A stretch of 57,606 nucleotides of DNA from Saprospiraceae bacterium (GTDB lineage Bacteria; Bacteroidota; Bacteroidia; Chitinophagales; Saprospiraceae): the NCBI GenBank assembly GCA_027486765.1, contig JAIXOO010000443.1, positions 1 to 57,606 on the forward strand, in the 5' to 3' direction. The translations under genes were made by a program, and so were the position numbers. This document shows, one piece after another, positions 1 to 9,852 of this stretch; position 1 is the first letter of the stretch, and each line of letters opens with the position of its first letter. Below the pieces are notes generated by a model that saw only the letters and a list, made by a program, of their open reading frames with translations, ran no database searches and was not told the DNA's origin.

Positions 1-914
1 GCGATGAGTGTGTGTGCGGTAATTGTCTTTTGTAGTGGTGCATTTGCCTTGCGACACGCAATACCGGTGATACCGATCCAATGGCCGCCCGGTGAAATTT
101 TTTTCACGCCCATGGCAGCATGACCTGAATAAGTAACCGCAAACGGATTGCAATCCCAAAACCCGGCGATGGCTTTTTGTTCTGCAGTAAGATTCTTGGA
201 TATGGTAACCACTTCTTCTAACTGATTGAAAAAACTGCTCCCCTTTTCGGTACTGAAAGGTGCAGGAGCGTCAGGCACAAATTGGTCGGCTGAGTCGAGA
301 AAGAAGGTACGAATGGTTTTCCATTGCGGCTCCACTGCACTCATGTATTCGGGAGGGGTTGGGTACCATCGCCCCGCTTCTTTGGTGTTGGGTTTATAAC
401 GCGGCAGTACGCTGAGTGAAAAGTAGCCATCTTTCTTTGCGTAAGCCAACACCTGTGCTGCCACCTGATTGGCGTATTGCCTGTTGGCCTCAAGGTGCTT
501 TGCATTCAGTTTGTAGCTCTTTCGGAAAATGGTGATCAATTCACCTTGCTTCTCTTCCAGCATATAACCGGAAGGCAGAATCAACCTGCCTGTTTCGAGC
601 ATGGCATACGTAGCGCAAAATGCCGGGTTAAATTTTGTTGGAAGGGTCAACTGAACAAAGCCAGGAACAACATGAAAGTTTTTACTCAATGCAAGCATAT
701 CCGATTGATTGCGCTGCAACACTTCGTAGGCACTCAACATAGCATAAGCGTAGAAGCGTGCGGCGGCGGGCGGACTGGCCACATCGTGCAGCATCACTTC
801 AGAAAGATGAAAAGCTGATTTGATGAACTGGCCAGTCGCCTGCTCCTCCGTCTGTGCAAACAGGCGTGTCGTTAGAATCAAAAAAAAGCTTATGCTGAAA
901 AAGTATTTCATCAT
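1..914 (-). CDS. Vanadium-dependent haloperoxidase-like / PAP2-family secreted protein (3' end outside window)
   Basis: An open minus-strand frame runs from tandem ATG codons at 914/911 off the left edge with no stop, giving about 304 residues. The N-terminus is a signal peptide (MMKYFFSISFFLILTTRLFA, cleaved before QTEEQ). The visible part has the helical arrangement and motifs of bacterial vanadium-haloperoxidase-like proteins of the PAP2 superfamily: an N-terminal AARFYAYAMLSAYE segment, a middle RWYPTPPEYMSAVEPQW segment and a later AGFWDCNP segment. The phosphate/vanadate-binding histidine and arginine motifs would lie beyond the edge, so catalysis cannot be judged. It lies downstream of the FG-GAP/ASPIC protein on the same strand; this pairing is familiar next to SusCD pairs in Bacteroidota. 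It may be a phosphatase-like relative rather than a true haloperoxidase. Confidence 0.75.
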   Translation of the reverse strand, partial: MMKYFFSISFFLILTTRLFAQTEEQATGQFIKSAFHLSEVMLHDVASPPAAARFYAYAMLSAYEVLQRNQSDMLALSKNFHVVPGFVQLTLPTKFNPAFCATYAMLETGRLILPSGYMLEEKQGELITIFRKSYKLNAKHLEANRQYANQVAAQVLAYAKKDGYFSLSVLPRYKPNTKEAGRWYPTPPEYMSAVEPQWKTIRTFFLDSADQFVPDAPAPFSTEKGSSFFNQLEEVVTISKNLTAEQKAIAGFWDCNPFAVTYSGHAAMGVKKISPGGHWIGITGIACRKANAPLQKTITAHTLI

Positions 915-942
915 GCAAAATGATTTAGTAGTGGGGCAAAAC

Positions 943-1212
943 ATGAGTCATCCCGAATTTTTGAAAAGTCAAAATTGGGCATAAACCTAATCGCGGAGCG
1001 ATTGAATTTAGAATAGCCCCGGTCGTCCGGGGTAAAAAATTGGGTCAAATTAGCGGCAACCACGGCAGTGGTTGAACTCAATTGAGCAAAAAGTTCAACC
1101 GCATCCGCGGTTGCGAAACCTTTTGCTACCCAAATGACCCCGGACGACCGGGGCTATTCTAAATTCAACCGCATCCGCGGTTTATTATTCCAAAAATTCG
1201 AGATGACGAACT
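943..1212. repeat. MITE-like long inverted-repeat element, copy 1 (CGGTCGTCCG family)
   Basis: Most of the gap between the haloperoxidase-like gene and the FG-GAP gene is one nested palindrome. The outer arms 947-963 and 1191-1207 pair over 17 bp with one mismatch. The inner arms 1004-1033 and 1137-1166 are a perfect 30-bp inverted repeat containing GGTCGTCC. Between them lie further CAACC/GGTTG inverted segments. A second copy with the same plan but different arm bases is at 16497-16743. No open reading frame is visible inside. Confidence 0.85.
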
Positions 1213-1226
1213 GTTTTTCTCGCCCC

Positions 1227-4200
1227 TTATTTCGAACTTGATTCATTTCTTTTGTAGGCTACAATGCCCAAGTTATTAACCCCTGCCAGTAGGAATTCCC
1301 CCGCAGCGGTTTTTATCCACTTCATTGATTTTACATCGCCAGTAAAAGACAATCCAGATTCCGCCTGGGGTACGTACCTGAAATTCCCTTTGCCATTGCC
1401 TTCATAAACCTGCCCAAAGTTTGCATCAATACTCCCCAAACGGATGCGTATCGCGCTCTGGTTGCCAGCCAAGATAAAATCGAGATGACCATCGTGATTG
1501 TAATCAAGCACTTCAATACTATAGACAGGTGCGTACTGGGCCTCAGCTGGCAAAATGTGTTTGACAAACTGCTTGCCCTGATTTTCGAAATAAACGCTTC
1601 GCAGTTCAGTTGCGGCTAACCTTTTCGCTTGCGAAAGCTCTGTAGCGGTGAACAGGTCGCTTAGTGCGGCTTCAGAATAGGGTGCATAGGTCGTGAACTT
1701 CTTGCGCAAGGGAAAAAGTTGATCCAATAGTTCATCGCGACCAGCAAAGGGGTAAGGTTTGTGCTGTACATACGAAACCAGAATCGGATCGATGCTACCA
1801 TTGCTATCAAAATCAGAATAGACCATACTGATGGGTTCCGATTCACTCGCTTTGAACTGGGAATTCAAACCAAAATTGCCCGCAATCAGGTCGTCATCAC
1901 CATCATGGTCAAAATCGGCCACGGCTAGTTTACTCCACCAACCAGATTCAACATTTTTGAAGTATTGGTTGGTGGCTTCCTCAAAACGTTTCCCTTGTTG
2001 GTTGATCAATACGCTGATCGGCATGAACTCTCCCAGCACAATCAGGTCAGCAAAAGTATCCTCGTTTACATCAAGCCAGGCTGCATCGGTAACCATGCCC
2101 AGGTTTTTCAACACAGGCAATAGACTTTCAGTGGCATCGGTAAACCGCCCTGAACCATCATTGAGCAAGAGATAACTTGGTGGAGCTTGTGGATATGAAC
2201 CCGGCATCACCCTGCCACCTACGAATAAGTCAAGATCGCCATCGTGATCAAGATCCATTGGCCGTACACAGGATTTGGCTGGAGACATGTGCGGTATTGC
2301 GCCTAGCGCTTTGCTGAAGTTTCCCTTACCATCATTGAGGTACAAGCGATCCTGCAAGGCATCTTCATCCGGCTGGTATTCGTGATAACCGCCACTCACT
2401 ACATACAAATCGGGGTCACCATCACCGTCGGCGTCGAAAAAGCTGGCATCTGCATCCGCGCAATTGGCATCTTCTTTGAAATCAAAATTGCCCATCATCC
2501 GGAAAATGCCGTTGCTCAACTGGACGAACAAGCGACCAGGATTTTCTTTGGTGCCCCCAACAAATATATCCAGTGTGCCATCTTTATTGACATCGGCACT
2601 CGCCATCACGGGGCCGCAAGGCGATAGCATGGTGTTGAGCAGTGGTTGTCGTTTAAAATCATTTGCCCCATATTCTGTGTGACGATAGGTAAGGGGGGAT
2701 TTTTCGCTTTTGAAAAGGGTAGCTGTTTGAGGGGGAGCACCATGATCAGTTGGTGTCGAGTTTACTTCTTCCAACACGAGCAACTGGTCGGCCATTACGT
2801 TGGCAATTTTACTTTTTTTGCCAGTCGGCCAAACTACAACGATCGAATCGATCTTTGTTTGGCCATCTAAGCCAGCATGAATTCTACTAGAAACAGAGGA
2901 CTGATAACCGCGCACCGGCATCATTTCAAAAAACTGCCTGCCCTGTCCAGTGTAAATCGTAACCGTGCTTCCAATCGCCTGTGTGTTCAGTCCCGCGCCT
3001 TTAAGCTGTAAAGCGATGTAGTGGCGCGATGCGTTTTGTTGGCGTGCAAGATTCCGGTAAAGCGATGCCTCAGCATCTTGATTGTTGACCATCAAATCCA
3101 GATCGCCATCATTGTCCAGATCTGCATAAGCAGCACCATTTGAAAAAGTGGGCATTGAAAACCCCCAGGCCTTGCTTTGATCCTCAAACCGGGCATTGCC
3201 CATGTTTTTAAAAATATAATTGTGCACCGGGGTTGAAGGCATGGACTTGGCCAACTCCAAGGTATCGGCTTTTTCGTGCGCCAGGACTTTCTGAAAATAG
3301 TAATCCCCTTTGTATTTAAGAAAATCGCGGTTGGTATAGTCCCGGAAATACCCGTTGGTGACAAACAGATCTTTCCAGCCATCGTTATCGTAATCGGCAA
3401 ACAGTGGAGCCCAACTCCAGTCGGTATTGGATACGCCTGCTAGTTGCCCCACTTCCGAAAATGTGCCGTTGCCATTGTTGAGGTGAAGCATATTGCGCAT
3501 GAACTGGTAGTGATAGCCCTCGCTCACCATGAGCGCGAATTGCTCGTAGTTATCGGGTCCATACAATAGCTTCTGCCTTTTATTGTCTTCAGGCAACATG
3601 TCCGCCGTGAAAATATCCGGCAACAGGTCATTGTTGATATCGGCTATATCAGACCCCATCGAGAATTGCGAAATGTGTTGAAGCGAAACATCCAGCTTAT
3701 TGGTGAAGGTTCCATTGCGATTGTTGATGTAGAGGTAATCGGGTTCCGCATAGTCGTTAGAGACATAGATATCCAGCCAACCATCTTTGTTCAGATCCGA
3801 TACCGTTACGCCCAAACCAAAGCCGAGTGCATTGGAAAGAATACCAGCTTCCTCCGTTACTTCGGAAAATCGCCCATTGTCATTGCGAAACAACTTATCT
3901 CCGGCGTAAGGGTGTTTGGATTTGCGGGCTTGCGAATACTCCAGGTCGCGAATCACTTTTACATTGGTAGCCAGTAAAAAAGCATCCAAATCGCCATCCC
4001 GATCGTAGTCAAAGAAGGAGACTTGGGTGGTGTATGATGGATCGTCAAGCCCCATTTCTTGGGCCTTATCGATGAAAGTGAGGTTCCCTTGGTTGATAAA
4101 AAACTGATTCCGTCTTTTTTCTGCATCTGTTTTTCCGGAGTAACACACGTAGATATCGAGCAGTCCATCGCCATTGATGTCGACCATGGATGTGCCACTT

Positions 4201-4523
4201 TTCCATCCCACTCGGCCAGCTACTCCCGCAGATTGAGTAATGTCTTTGAATTTGAAGTTGCCCTGATTGAGGTACAACTTATTGAGCTGCATGTTAGAAA
4301 TAAAGTAGATGTCTTCAAGCCCATCATTGTTGATGTCCCCAACGGCAATCCCCCCGCCATTAAACAAGTTTTCGTACGTCAATGCGTTTTGAGTCGCGTT
4401 TTCAACAATGGTGTTTTTGAATGATACACCTGAACGCGAAGAATTAACAGGCTCGAATAAACTTTGCGCCTGATTAGATGTAAAGGCGATTAAAAAGATG
4501 GCGAGTGTAAATACCTTTTTCAT
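1227..4523 (-). CDS. Secreted FG-GAP/VCBS-repeat protein with central ASPIC/UnbV domain (CRTAC1-like)
   Basis: A protein of 1098 residues. The ATG at 4523 is chosen because it opens directly on a signal peptide (MKKVFTLAIFLIAFTSNQAQ); a longer reading would need a TTG codon at 4556. At least ten FG-GAP/VCBS blades carry Ca-binding DxDxDG-type loops (for example DYDRDGDLDAF, DLDNDGDLDLM, DFDHDGDDDLI) in two groups, before and after an ASPIC/UnbV domain at about residues 505-590 (GSTVTIYTG, WPTGKKSKI). These are likely two beta-propellers joined by the ASPIC domain. Such proteins are exported and often encoded beside SusCD pairs and haloperoxidase-like genes; the ligand is unknown. It follows SusD after a strong terminator, so it probably has its own promoter, although I could not find a clear one. 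Confidence 0.88.
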   Translation of the reverse strand: MKKVFTLAIFLIAFTSNQAQSLFEPVNSSRSGVSFKNTIVENATQNALTYENLFNGGGIAVGDINNDGLEDIYFISNMQLNKLYLNQGNFKFKDITQSAGVAGRVGWKSGTSMVDINGDGLLDIYVCYSGKTDAEKRRNQFFINQGNLTFIDKAQEMGLDDPSYTTQVSFFDYDRDGDLDAFLLATNVKVIRDLEYSQARKSKHPYAGDKLFRNDNGRFSEVTEEAGILSNALGFGLGVTVSDLNKDGWLDIYVSNDYAEPDYLYINNRNGTFTNKLDVSLQHISQFSMGSDIADINNDLLPDIFTADMLPEDNKRQKLLYGPDNYEQFALMVSEGYHYQFMRNMLHLNNGNGTFSEVGQLAGVSNTDWSWAPLFADYDNDGWKDLFVTNGYFRDYTNRDFLKYKGDYYFQKVLAHEKADTLELAKSMPSTPVHNYIFKNMGNARFEDQSKAWGFSMPTFSNGAAYADLDNDGDLDLMVNNQDAEASLYRNLARQQNASRHYIALQLKGAGLNTQAIGSTVTIYTGQGRQFFEMMPVRGYQSSVSSRIHAGLDGQTKIDSIVVVWPTGKKSKIANVMADQLLVLEEVNSTPTDHGAPPQTATLFKSEKSPLTYRHTEYGANDFKRQPLLNTMLSPCGPVMASADVNKDGTLDIFVGGTKENPGRLFVQLSNGIFRMMGNFDFKEDANCADADASFFDADGDGDPDLYVVSGGYHEYQPDEDALQDRLYLNDGKGNFSKALGAIPHMSPAKSCVRPMDLDHDGDLDLFVGGRVMPGSYPQAPPSYLLLNDGSGRFTDATESLLPVLKNLGMVTDAAWLDVNEDTFADLIVLGEFMPISVLINQQGKRFEEATNQYFKNVESGWWSKLAVADFDHDGDDDLIAGNFGLNSQFKASESEPISMVYSDFDSNGSIDPILVSYVQHKPYPFAGRDELLDQLFPLRKKFTTYAPYSEAALSDLFTATELSQAKRLAATELRSVYFENQGKQFVKHILPAEAQYAPVYSIEVLDYNHDGHLDFILAGNQSAIRIRLGSIDANFGQVYEGNGKGNFRYVPQAESGLSFTGDVKSMKWIKTAAGEFLLAGVNNLGIVAYKRNESSSK

Positions 4524-4600
4524 TGATGCAGAGGATTTCGTCGCTTTCAAACGCAATTAAATGCCGTTAATGATGACCGGGCACTTATCAACAGCAAGTT

Positions 4601-4640
4601 ATAAAAAAATAAAAGGCCGGATTGGAAGTCCAGCCTTTTA
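4601..4640 (-). terminator. Intrinsic terminator downstream of the SusD gene
   Basis: Read on the minus strand, an 11-bp stem (4629-4639 with 4611-4621, one mismatch, AAAAGGCTGGA/TCCGGCCTTTT) with a 7-nt loop is followed at once by ATTTTTTT. It lies about 40 bp after the SusD stop codon. This is the clearest factor-independent terminator in the window and separates susCD from the FG-GAP gene. Confidence 0.85.
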
Positions 4641-4680
4641 CTTTTATAGGGAACGAGAAGGTTCCTAAGTGATTTTCAAC

Positions 4681-6315
4681 TTAATTCGCGTCCCACCAAA
4701 CGCGGGAAGTCCACTGATCGCCTCCTGGAAGTCTGGTGACTGCCTTGGTGTAAGCATCACCATTCTGGCCAGCTTCTCCAGTTGGATAAGGCTGTCTGCG
4801 AGGAATTGCTCCATTCGAGAAATTACCAGTAGCTTTAACCGGTGTTAGCACTGGATGGCCCGAACGTTTCCAGTTGTTCCATGCCTCAACAAAGTTGAAC
4901 AAAAGGCCAGTGGTTGCCCAATACTGCTCATTGATCATCTTCAGAGAATTGGCTTGGGAAGAAACGTCAAGCGGGTTTGCTGTAACATATGCGTTTACAG
5001 TAGCCGCATCAATAGCTGCGCTGGCGCCAAATGGTGCCATGCCAGTCAAGGCACCTCGAAGCGCGTTGCTGTAGTGACTAGCAGAAGTTCCCGATACCGT
5101 AAAGCCCCTTACAACTGCCTCTGCCAAGAGTAATTCACTCTCCGCGTAAGTCAGAATAAATGCGGGGGCATTTACATTGCGGTAGATAGCTGTTGGACGT
5201 GAGTACTTCCCAATTTTGGTAGCATCTGAGCCAGAGCCTGTTGCGCCTGGAAAGCCAGGAGAGGTGCTGATGTCGGTGGCTCCTCCAGCTATATCAAATC
5301 CGTTAGGCAAACCAAGCTGGTTTGCAGGAGTAGAATTACCACTCAGTGCAGCGTTGTTGTTAGCCGCAAAGCCATCTTGAGGAACTTCAGCAATTAATCC
5401 CAGACGAGGATCATTTTTGGTCTTCAAATAATCAATGATGGTTTTGCTCCAGCGAACCTCATAAAAATCAGAAGCAGTATTCAAAGGTCCTGCATTGCCG
5501 TTGGTATAGCCATTGGTATTGTCATACTTGATAACAGCGTCATCAGCTGCACTGGCAAATGTGCCGCCCGCTGCTGCTTTCTCGGCATAAGTCTTGGCAG
5601 TGGCTGGACTTGCTTTTACCAATCGCATGGCCATACGCAACATGAGTGAGTAACCAAATTTTTTCCATTTGGCAACATCCCCATTGTACATCAGATCCGC
5701 GGTTGGGCCTTTTTTAGACACATCTAAACTGCTTACCGCAGCGTCCAAATCTTTAAGCAGAGCCTGGTAAAGAGCCTCCTGTGTGTCATAAACTGGCTGA
5801 GTGAGCCCGGCAGCAGCCTGCAATGCTTCCGTGTATGGTATGTCTCCATAAACATCGGTAATGTGCTGCATATTCAGGATAATCATGATTTTGGCCACCG
5901 CCCGCAAATTTTCAAACCCAGTTTTGCCTTCGGTATCAAACAGGATTTGATTGGCCAGGGTAGCTGATCGATAACCATTGTTCCAGCCTCCTTGTTGATA
6001 ATTCGCCGTGTTGGTAGATGGAACATACTTGTCCATGTTGGAGTAGTAGTTGGCACCTAAGGTAGAGGTACTGGCCAAAATTTGAACCCATCCGCTCTGA
6101 AATAGAATAGGGCCACTGTAACCCGTAGTTGCACCCAAATAATTCGCTTGGCTAGAAGACAAGAAGAAATTCGGGTCAAAGTTTGCGGGTGAAGACCTGG
6201 TTGGGTCTACGTTCAACTCGGCCAAATCGTCGCAGGAGAAGGTAAAGAAAGTCAGTACCAACACTAAGTAGGCAAGTCTTCCTTGTTTAAGGATATTCTT
6301 ATATTGTATTTTCAT
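4681..6315 (-). CDS. SusD/RagB-family nutrient-binding outer-membrane lipoprotein
   Basis: A protein of 544 residues with a lipoprotein signal ending FTFSC (Cys28); the acidic DD just after the cysteine fits a surface-export signal of Bacteroidota lipoproteins. The N-terminal segment (LNVDPTRSSP, then FFLSSSQANYLG), the helical TPR-like region (YGDIPYTEAL, LLKDLDAAVSSLD, KWKKFGYSLMLRMAMRL) and the late YAESELLLAEAV segment match the SusD-like_2 type. SusD caps the partner SusC transporter and binds its substrate at the cell surface. The gene starts 8 nt after the SusC stop, so the two are co-transcribed and presumably form one complex. Nothing in the sequence identifies the substrate, and no glycoside hydrolase is in the locus, so it need not be a glycan. 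Confidence 0.93.
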   Translation of the reverse strand: MKIQYKNILKQGRLAYLVLVLTFFTFSCDDLAELNVDPTRSSPANFDPNFFLSSSQANYLGATTGYSGPILFQSGWVQILASTSTLGANYYSNMDKYVPSTNTANYQQGGWNNGYRSATLANQILFDTEGKTGFENLRAVAKIMIILNMQHITDVYGDIPYTEALQAAAGLTQPVYDTQEALYQALLKDLDAAVSSLDVSKKGPTADLMYNGDVAKWKKFGYSLMLRMAMRLVKASPATAKTYAEKAAAGGTFASAADDAVIKYDNTNGYTNGNAGPLNTASDFYEVRWSKTIIDYLKTKNDPRLGLIAEVPQDGFAANNNAALSGNSTPANQLGLPNGFDIAGGATDISTSPGFPGATGSGSDATKIGKYSRPTAIYRNVNAPAFILTYAESELLLAEAVVRGFTVSGTSASHYSNALRGALTGMAPFGASAAIDAATVNAYVTANPLDVSSQANSLKMINEQYWATTGLLFNFVEAWNNWKRSGHPVLTPVKATGNFSNGAIPRRQPYPTGEAGQNGDAYTKAVTRLPGGDQWTSRVWWDAN

Positions 6316-6323
6316 GGTTCTGG

Positions 6324-9300
6324 CTATTTGAATTTAAAGTTAAGGTTGAGTCCAATTGAACGGGCAGAAGGCAAACCTGTTCCCTCAATGCCATAGTAGC
6401 GGAGGTTAGATCCGAATGAAGATTCTGGATCGATGTTCTTCGCTTTGCGCATTAAGATGGCAAGGTTACGCCCAACCACGGACAATTGAATAGACTGGAA
6501 AGGAAGCTTTCCAAGTTTTGAGCCTTGAATCTGGTAGCCTAAGGTAAGCTGGCGGAATTTAATGAAATCACCATCAACTACGCTACTTGAGGTAATCTGT
6601 TGTGCTACAGCTCGGTAGTACAATTGAGCTGGGGCTTTCACCGTATTGGGTGTTCCTGACTCAATCACACCCGTTGTGATTCCATCACGGCCTTCCAGGG
6701 TGATTTTGTTCAAACCACGGGCAATGGAATAATGCTCGGTTGCAGAAAGTACTTTATTCCCGAAGCTATAGTCAATGAGAAATGCAAGATTGAAACCTTT
6801 ATAGGTCAGTTGATTCATTAAGCCGCCATATTGGTTAGGCAAAACACTTCCCATTGGGATTAAAGCACCTCTCACTGGAATTCCACTTGCGTCCACTACA
6901 ATTTGACCATTGCTTCTTTTGTAATCATACGCCATGATCTGCGGACCAGCTAGGCCCGGCACAAAAGCGGTAATGGCATTGCCCAAGGTGGCGCGATTGG
7001 AGCCCAATTGCAGATTGGTATTGTTTAGGTCCGTAGAGATGATCTTGTTGCTAACGTTGGTGTAATTCAGCGTTGCGTTCCATTCAAAATCTGCTGTCCG
7101 AACAATTACCCCTTTAACTTGAAGCTCAATACCTGTGTTTTCAGTTGAACCCGTGCCTACAAAACCACCAGTAAATCCTGCTGCTGGGCTAAAGTTAGCG
7201 CGCATGATTTCATTTTTGGTCGTACGGTTGAACCAGGCCAAATCAAATCCCAAACGGTTCTGGAAGAACTTAAGTTCGGTACCGATTTCAATTTCGGTAA
7301 GGGTAAAGGGATTCAAAGTAGAGTTGGGTGCAGTTCCAGGGAATGTCCCCATGGGCCGGCCATTGAATGAACGATCCAGGCTGTAGTACAATGATGTTTG
7401 GTAAGGATCACCTAGCTCACCACTGGTTTGAGCGAAGGAAGCACGTAGTTTTCCAAAGCTCAATTTCCCGAAATTGCCCAATTCGCTGAACAAGAAACTG
7501 GTGGAGACCGATGGCGTGAAGATTCCCGTCTGCTTTTCTGGATTGATCAAAGAATAAAGCGTGGAATAGTCATCGTACCGGCCAGTTGTGTTTACAGTCA
7601 GGAAATTCTTGTAGGAAAAGTCCACTGAGTAGAACCCTGAATGAACGCCCTGTTTCGAAAATCCATAATCACCCCCTGATCGTTGTGACAAGTTTGACAA
7701 TGTATATACATAGGGAAGTGTAAAAAATGAGCCGCCAACCCCTACGTATTCTGATTCATTTTTCCGGATGTTGCCCCCAATCAGCGCATCAAACGACAGA
7801 TCATCGCTAATCTTCTTACTTGCACCAAGAATCCCTTCGATGTTCAACTCAGAACGCTGGTTTTGAGATTGCCCCATCGATCCACTTCCATCAGGTCTGG
7901 TTTGGTAGGCAGTTCCCCAAGGAGTTACGTTAAAAGACTTGTCATTGCTTAAATCATAGCCCACCCGAGCCTGTGCGTACAACCAGCTGGTTATATCGTA
8001 ACGAGCCATCATCGATGAAATTATACGTCTGCGGCTGTGGTCATTCTCAAATTGATTGGTTACAAAGTAAGGGTTGCTTACGTACTCGTCATCACTCCAC
8101 CGAACTTCGGCACCATTCTTTGCAGCGTCAAATCCGGGGGCCAAGATGCTCTGATCTACGTTGGTGGCCAAAAACAAGATATTGTTCGCGTTCATTGGCC
8201 CATCACTCAGGTATGAACGGTTGTCTGCCTTTTCATCAACGTAGTTTGCAACAGCAGTAACCGAGAGCTTTTTAGTGATTTTTTGATCCAGGCTAAAGTT
8301 GAAAGTTTTTCTTTCGAGGCCACTGTTGGGCACCATGGATTGATTGGAAAGGTTTGATGCCGACAATCTGAAAGAACCTGACTCATTTCCTTTTGAAACA
8401 GAAAGAGTGTTTGTAAAGGAGGAACCAGTTCTGTAGAAGTTCTTGATGTTGTCCCTTTGTGGGCTGTAAGGATAAGACTTACCATCAAATTGAGGGGTAG
8501 AGCTGCCATCTAGCTTAGGCCCCCAACTCATCCGAGTTGAAGAGAGTGCGGAGTTGGCATCCACTGGTTTAACCCCCAAAAGACCTTGACCATACTCGTA
8601 CTGAAAATCAGTAAGATTCAGGGCATTGTCGGTCATGTAATTCGTGTTGTACTCAACGGAAAAATCGTTTTTCTTACCCTTTTTGGTGGTAATTAAGATT
8701 ACACCGTTTGAAGCGCGAGCTCCATACAAAGCAGAAGCGGACTGACCTTTTAGAATGGTCATGGTCTCAATGTCATCCGGGTTAAGGTTACCTATACCGT
8801 CGCCATTGTCGCCGCCGCCCCACTCGCCAGCACTACCGCGCTGCGTGTTATCCATGGGAATACCATTGATAACATAGAGTGGTGAGCCACCGCTGTTCAT
8901 GCTGGGCATTCCACGCAGCAGTACTTGAGCTGTTCCGCCGGGGCCACCGTTGGTACCTCTTACGGTTACCCCTGGAGCTGTGCCCTGGAGGGATAAAGCT
9001 ACGTTGGTTTCTCTAGCCTTGTTCAGTTGATCGCCATTAATGGTAGAAACGGCATACCCAAGTTTTCGACTTTCTTTACTGATGCCGAGAGCCGTAATCA
9101 CGGCTTCCTGCATATTGGTTACATCCTCTCCAAGAACGATGTTCAACTCAGTCTGGTTAGTCATCAACACTTCCTGCGTAGCGAATCCGGTGTAGGAGAA
9201 GGCAAGCGTTTCACCAGGACTAACCTGAAGCGAAAAACGGCCATCTACTTCCGTAACGGTACCGGTAGTCCTCCCTTTGACGAGTATATTCACACCTGGG

Positions 9301-9428
9301 AGCGGCAATCCATCTGTTTTTGAGGTAACGATACCCTTCACAGTTCCCTGAGCCCAGGCACCTGTCACGCAGAGGCCAAGCACCAGAATTAAGCAGATTT
9401 TGATCTGCAATCGTATACTTCTGATCAT
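6324..9428 (-). CDS. SusC/RagA-family TonB-linked outer-membrane transporter
   Basis: A protein of 1034 residues, the usual length for SusC. In order: signal peptide (about 1-26, ending TGAWAQ), carboxypeptidase-D-regulatory-like beta-sandwich (about 28-110, GTVKGIVTSKTDGLPLPGVN), TonB plug (about 115-240, with LLRGMPSMNSGGSPLYVING and SASALYGARASNGVILITTK) and a large beta-barrel ending LNLNFKFK with a C-terminal aromatic residue. It imports a nutrient across the outer membrane using TonB energy, with the SusD-like lipoprotein encoded 8 nt downstream as lid. There is no signalling (STN) domain between signal peptide and sandwich, so it is not of the anti-sigma-coupled kind, and no ECF sigma or hybrid two-component regulator lies nearby. 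Confidence 0.95.
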   Translation of the reverse strand: MIRSIRLQIKICLILVLGLCVTGAWAQGTVKGIVTSKTDGLPLPGVNILVKGRTTGTVTEVDGRFSLQVSPGETLAFSYTGFATQEVLMTNQTELNIVLGEDVTNMQEAVITALGISKESRKLGYAVSTINGDQLNKARETNVALSLQGTAPGVTVRGTNGGPGGTAQVLLRGMPSMNSGGSPLYVINGIPMDNTQRGSAGEWGGGDNGDGIGNLNPDDIETMTILKGQSASALYGARASNGVILITTKKGKKNDFSVEYNTNYMTDNALNLTDFQYEYGQGLLGVKPVDANSALSSTRMSWGPKLDGSSTPQFDGKSYPYSPQRDNIKNFYRTGSSFTNTLSVSKGNESGSFRLSASNLSNQSMVPNSGLERKTFNFSLDQKITKKLSVTAVANYVDEKADNRSYLSDGPMNANNILFLATNVDQSILAPGFDAAKNGAEVRWSDDEYVSNPYFVTNQFENDHSRRRIISSMMARYDITSWLYAQARVGYDLSNDKSFNVTPWGTAYQTRPDGSGSMGQSQNQRSELNIEGILGASKKISDDLSFDALIGGNIRKNESEYVGVGGSFFTLPYVYTLSNLSQRSGGDYGFSKQGVHSGFYSVDFSYKNFLTVNTTGRYDDYSTLYSLINPEKQTGIFTPSVSTSFLFSELGNFGKLSFGKLRASFAQTSGELGDPYQTSLYYSLDRSFNGRPMGTFPGTAPNSTLNPFTLTEIEIGTELKFFQNRLGFDLAWFNRTTKNEIMRANFSPAAGFTGGFVGTGSTENTGIELQVKGVIVRTADFEWNATLNYTNVSNKIISTDLNNTNLQLGSNRATLGNAITAFVPGLAGPQIMAYDYKRSNGQIVVDASGIPVRGALIPMGSVLPNQYGGLMNQLTYKGFNLAFLIDYSFGNKVLSATEHYSIARGLNKITLEGRDGITTGVIESGTPNTVKAPAQLYYRAVAQQITSSSVVDGDFIKFRQLTLGYQIQGSKLGKLPFQSIQLSVVGRNLAILMRKAKNIDPESSFGSNLRYYGIEGTGLPSARSIGLNLNFKFK

Positions 9429-9852
9429 CTCACAATTGAGTTTAAGTAGTTCATTTAAATTGGTTTAAATCAGTCCACTAGTGGTGAGTAATGCACCTGT
9501 GTCATTACGTATAAAGGCATTTTAATAAGGTTTGATTAGGCTGTTTTAAGTGACATACTTGAATAAGGTCTGTCGAAAAAAATCTCAGACAAACTTAGCA
9601 TTCTTTTTTAAAAAAATTTAAAAAGTGTTAAATTTTCTGTCTTTTTTTGAATAAATCCTTGTTTTATTTTGAGAAAATGTCTTTTTACTTGCAATAAATA
9701 CTGTCTTTTATGAATATTTAGCTTGCGTCTATCAAACCATATGCGCTACTTTTGGTGGTTTAACGGAGTTTTTTTCGTTCATTGGCAGACAAAATAGCAA
9801 AATTTGGCTACTTCGTCTGCCATTTTAACACCGCCACAATATACTGACAACA
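9429..9852. other. AT-rich divergent intergenic region (424 bp)
   Basis: This region separates the minus-strand SusCD locus from the plus-strand RraB-TPR gene. It contains homopolymer-rich stretches around 9600-9720 and no convincing open frame. A minus-strand TAAGTTTG (-7-like) lies at 9590-9597, but no -33 partner is visible at the right distance. The plus-strand promoter candidate is listed separately. Confidence 0.6.
9723..9754 (+). promoter_or_regulatory. Candidate Bacteroidota-type promoter of the RraB-TPR gene
   Basis: TTG at 9723-9725, a 21-bp spacer, then TACTTTTG at 9747-9754 match the -33/-7 consensus TTTG...TAnnTTTG of Bacteroidota primary sigma factors. The predicted start of transcription near 9761 leaves a leader of about 90 nt. 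Confidence 0.4.

Noticed and set aside
1261-4424. Several short open frames inside the FG-GAP/ASPIC gene on both strands
   Set aside because: All are shadows of the repetitive Asp/Gly-rich coding sequence.
9590-9597. TAAGTTTG as the promoter of susCD
   Set aside because: It matches the -7 consensus, but no TTG/TTTG lies 19-21 bp upstream on the minus strand, and in such an AT-rich region a chance match is likely.
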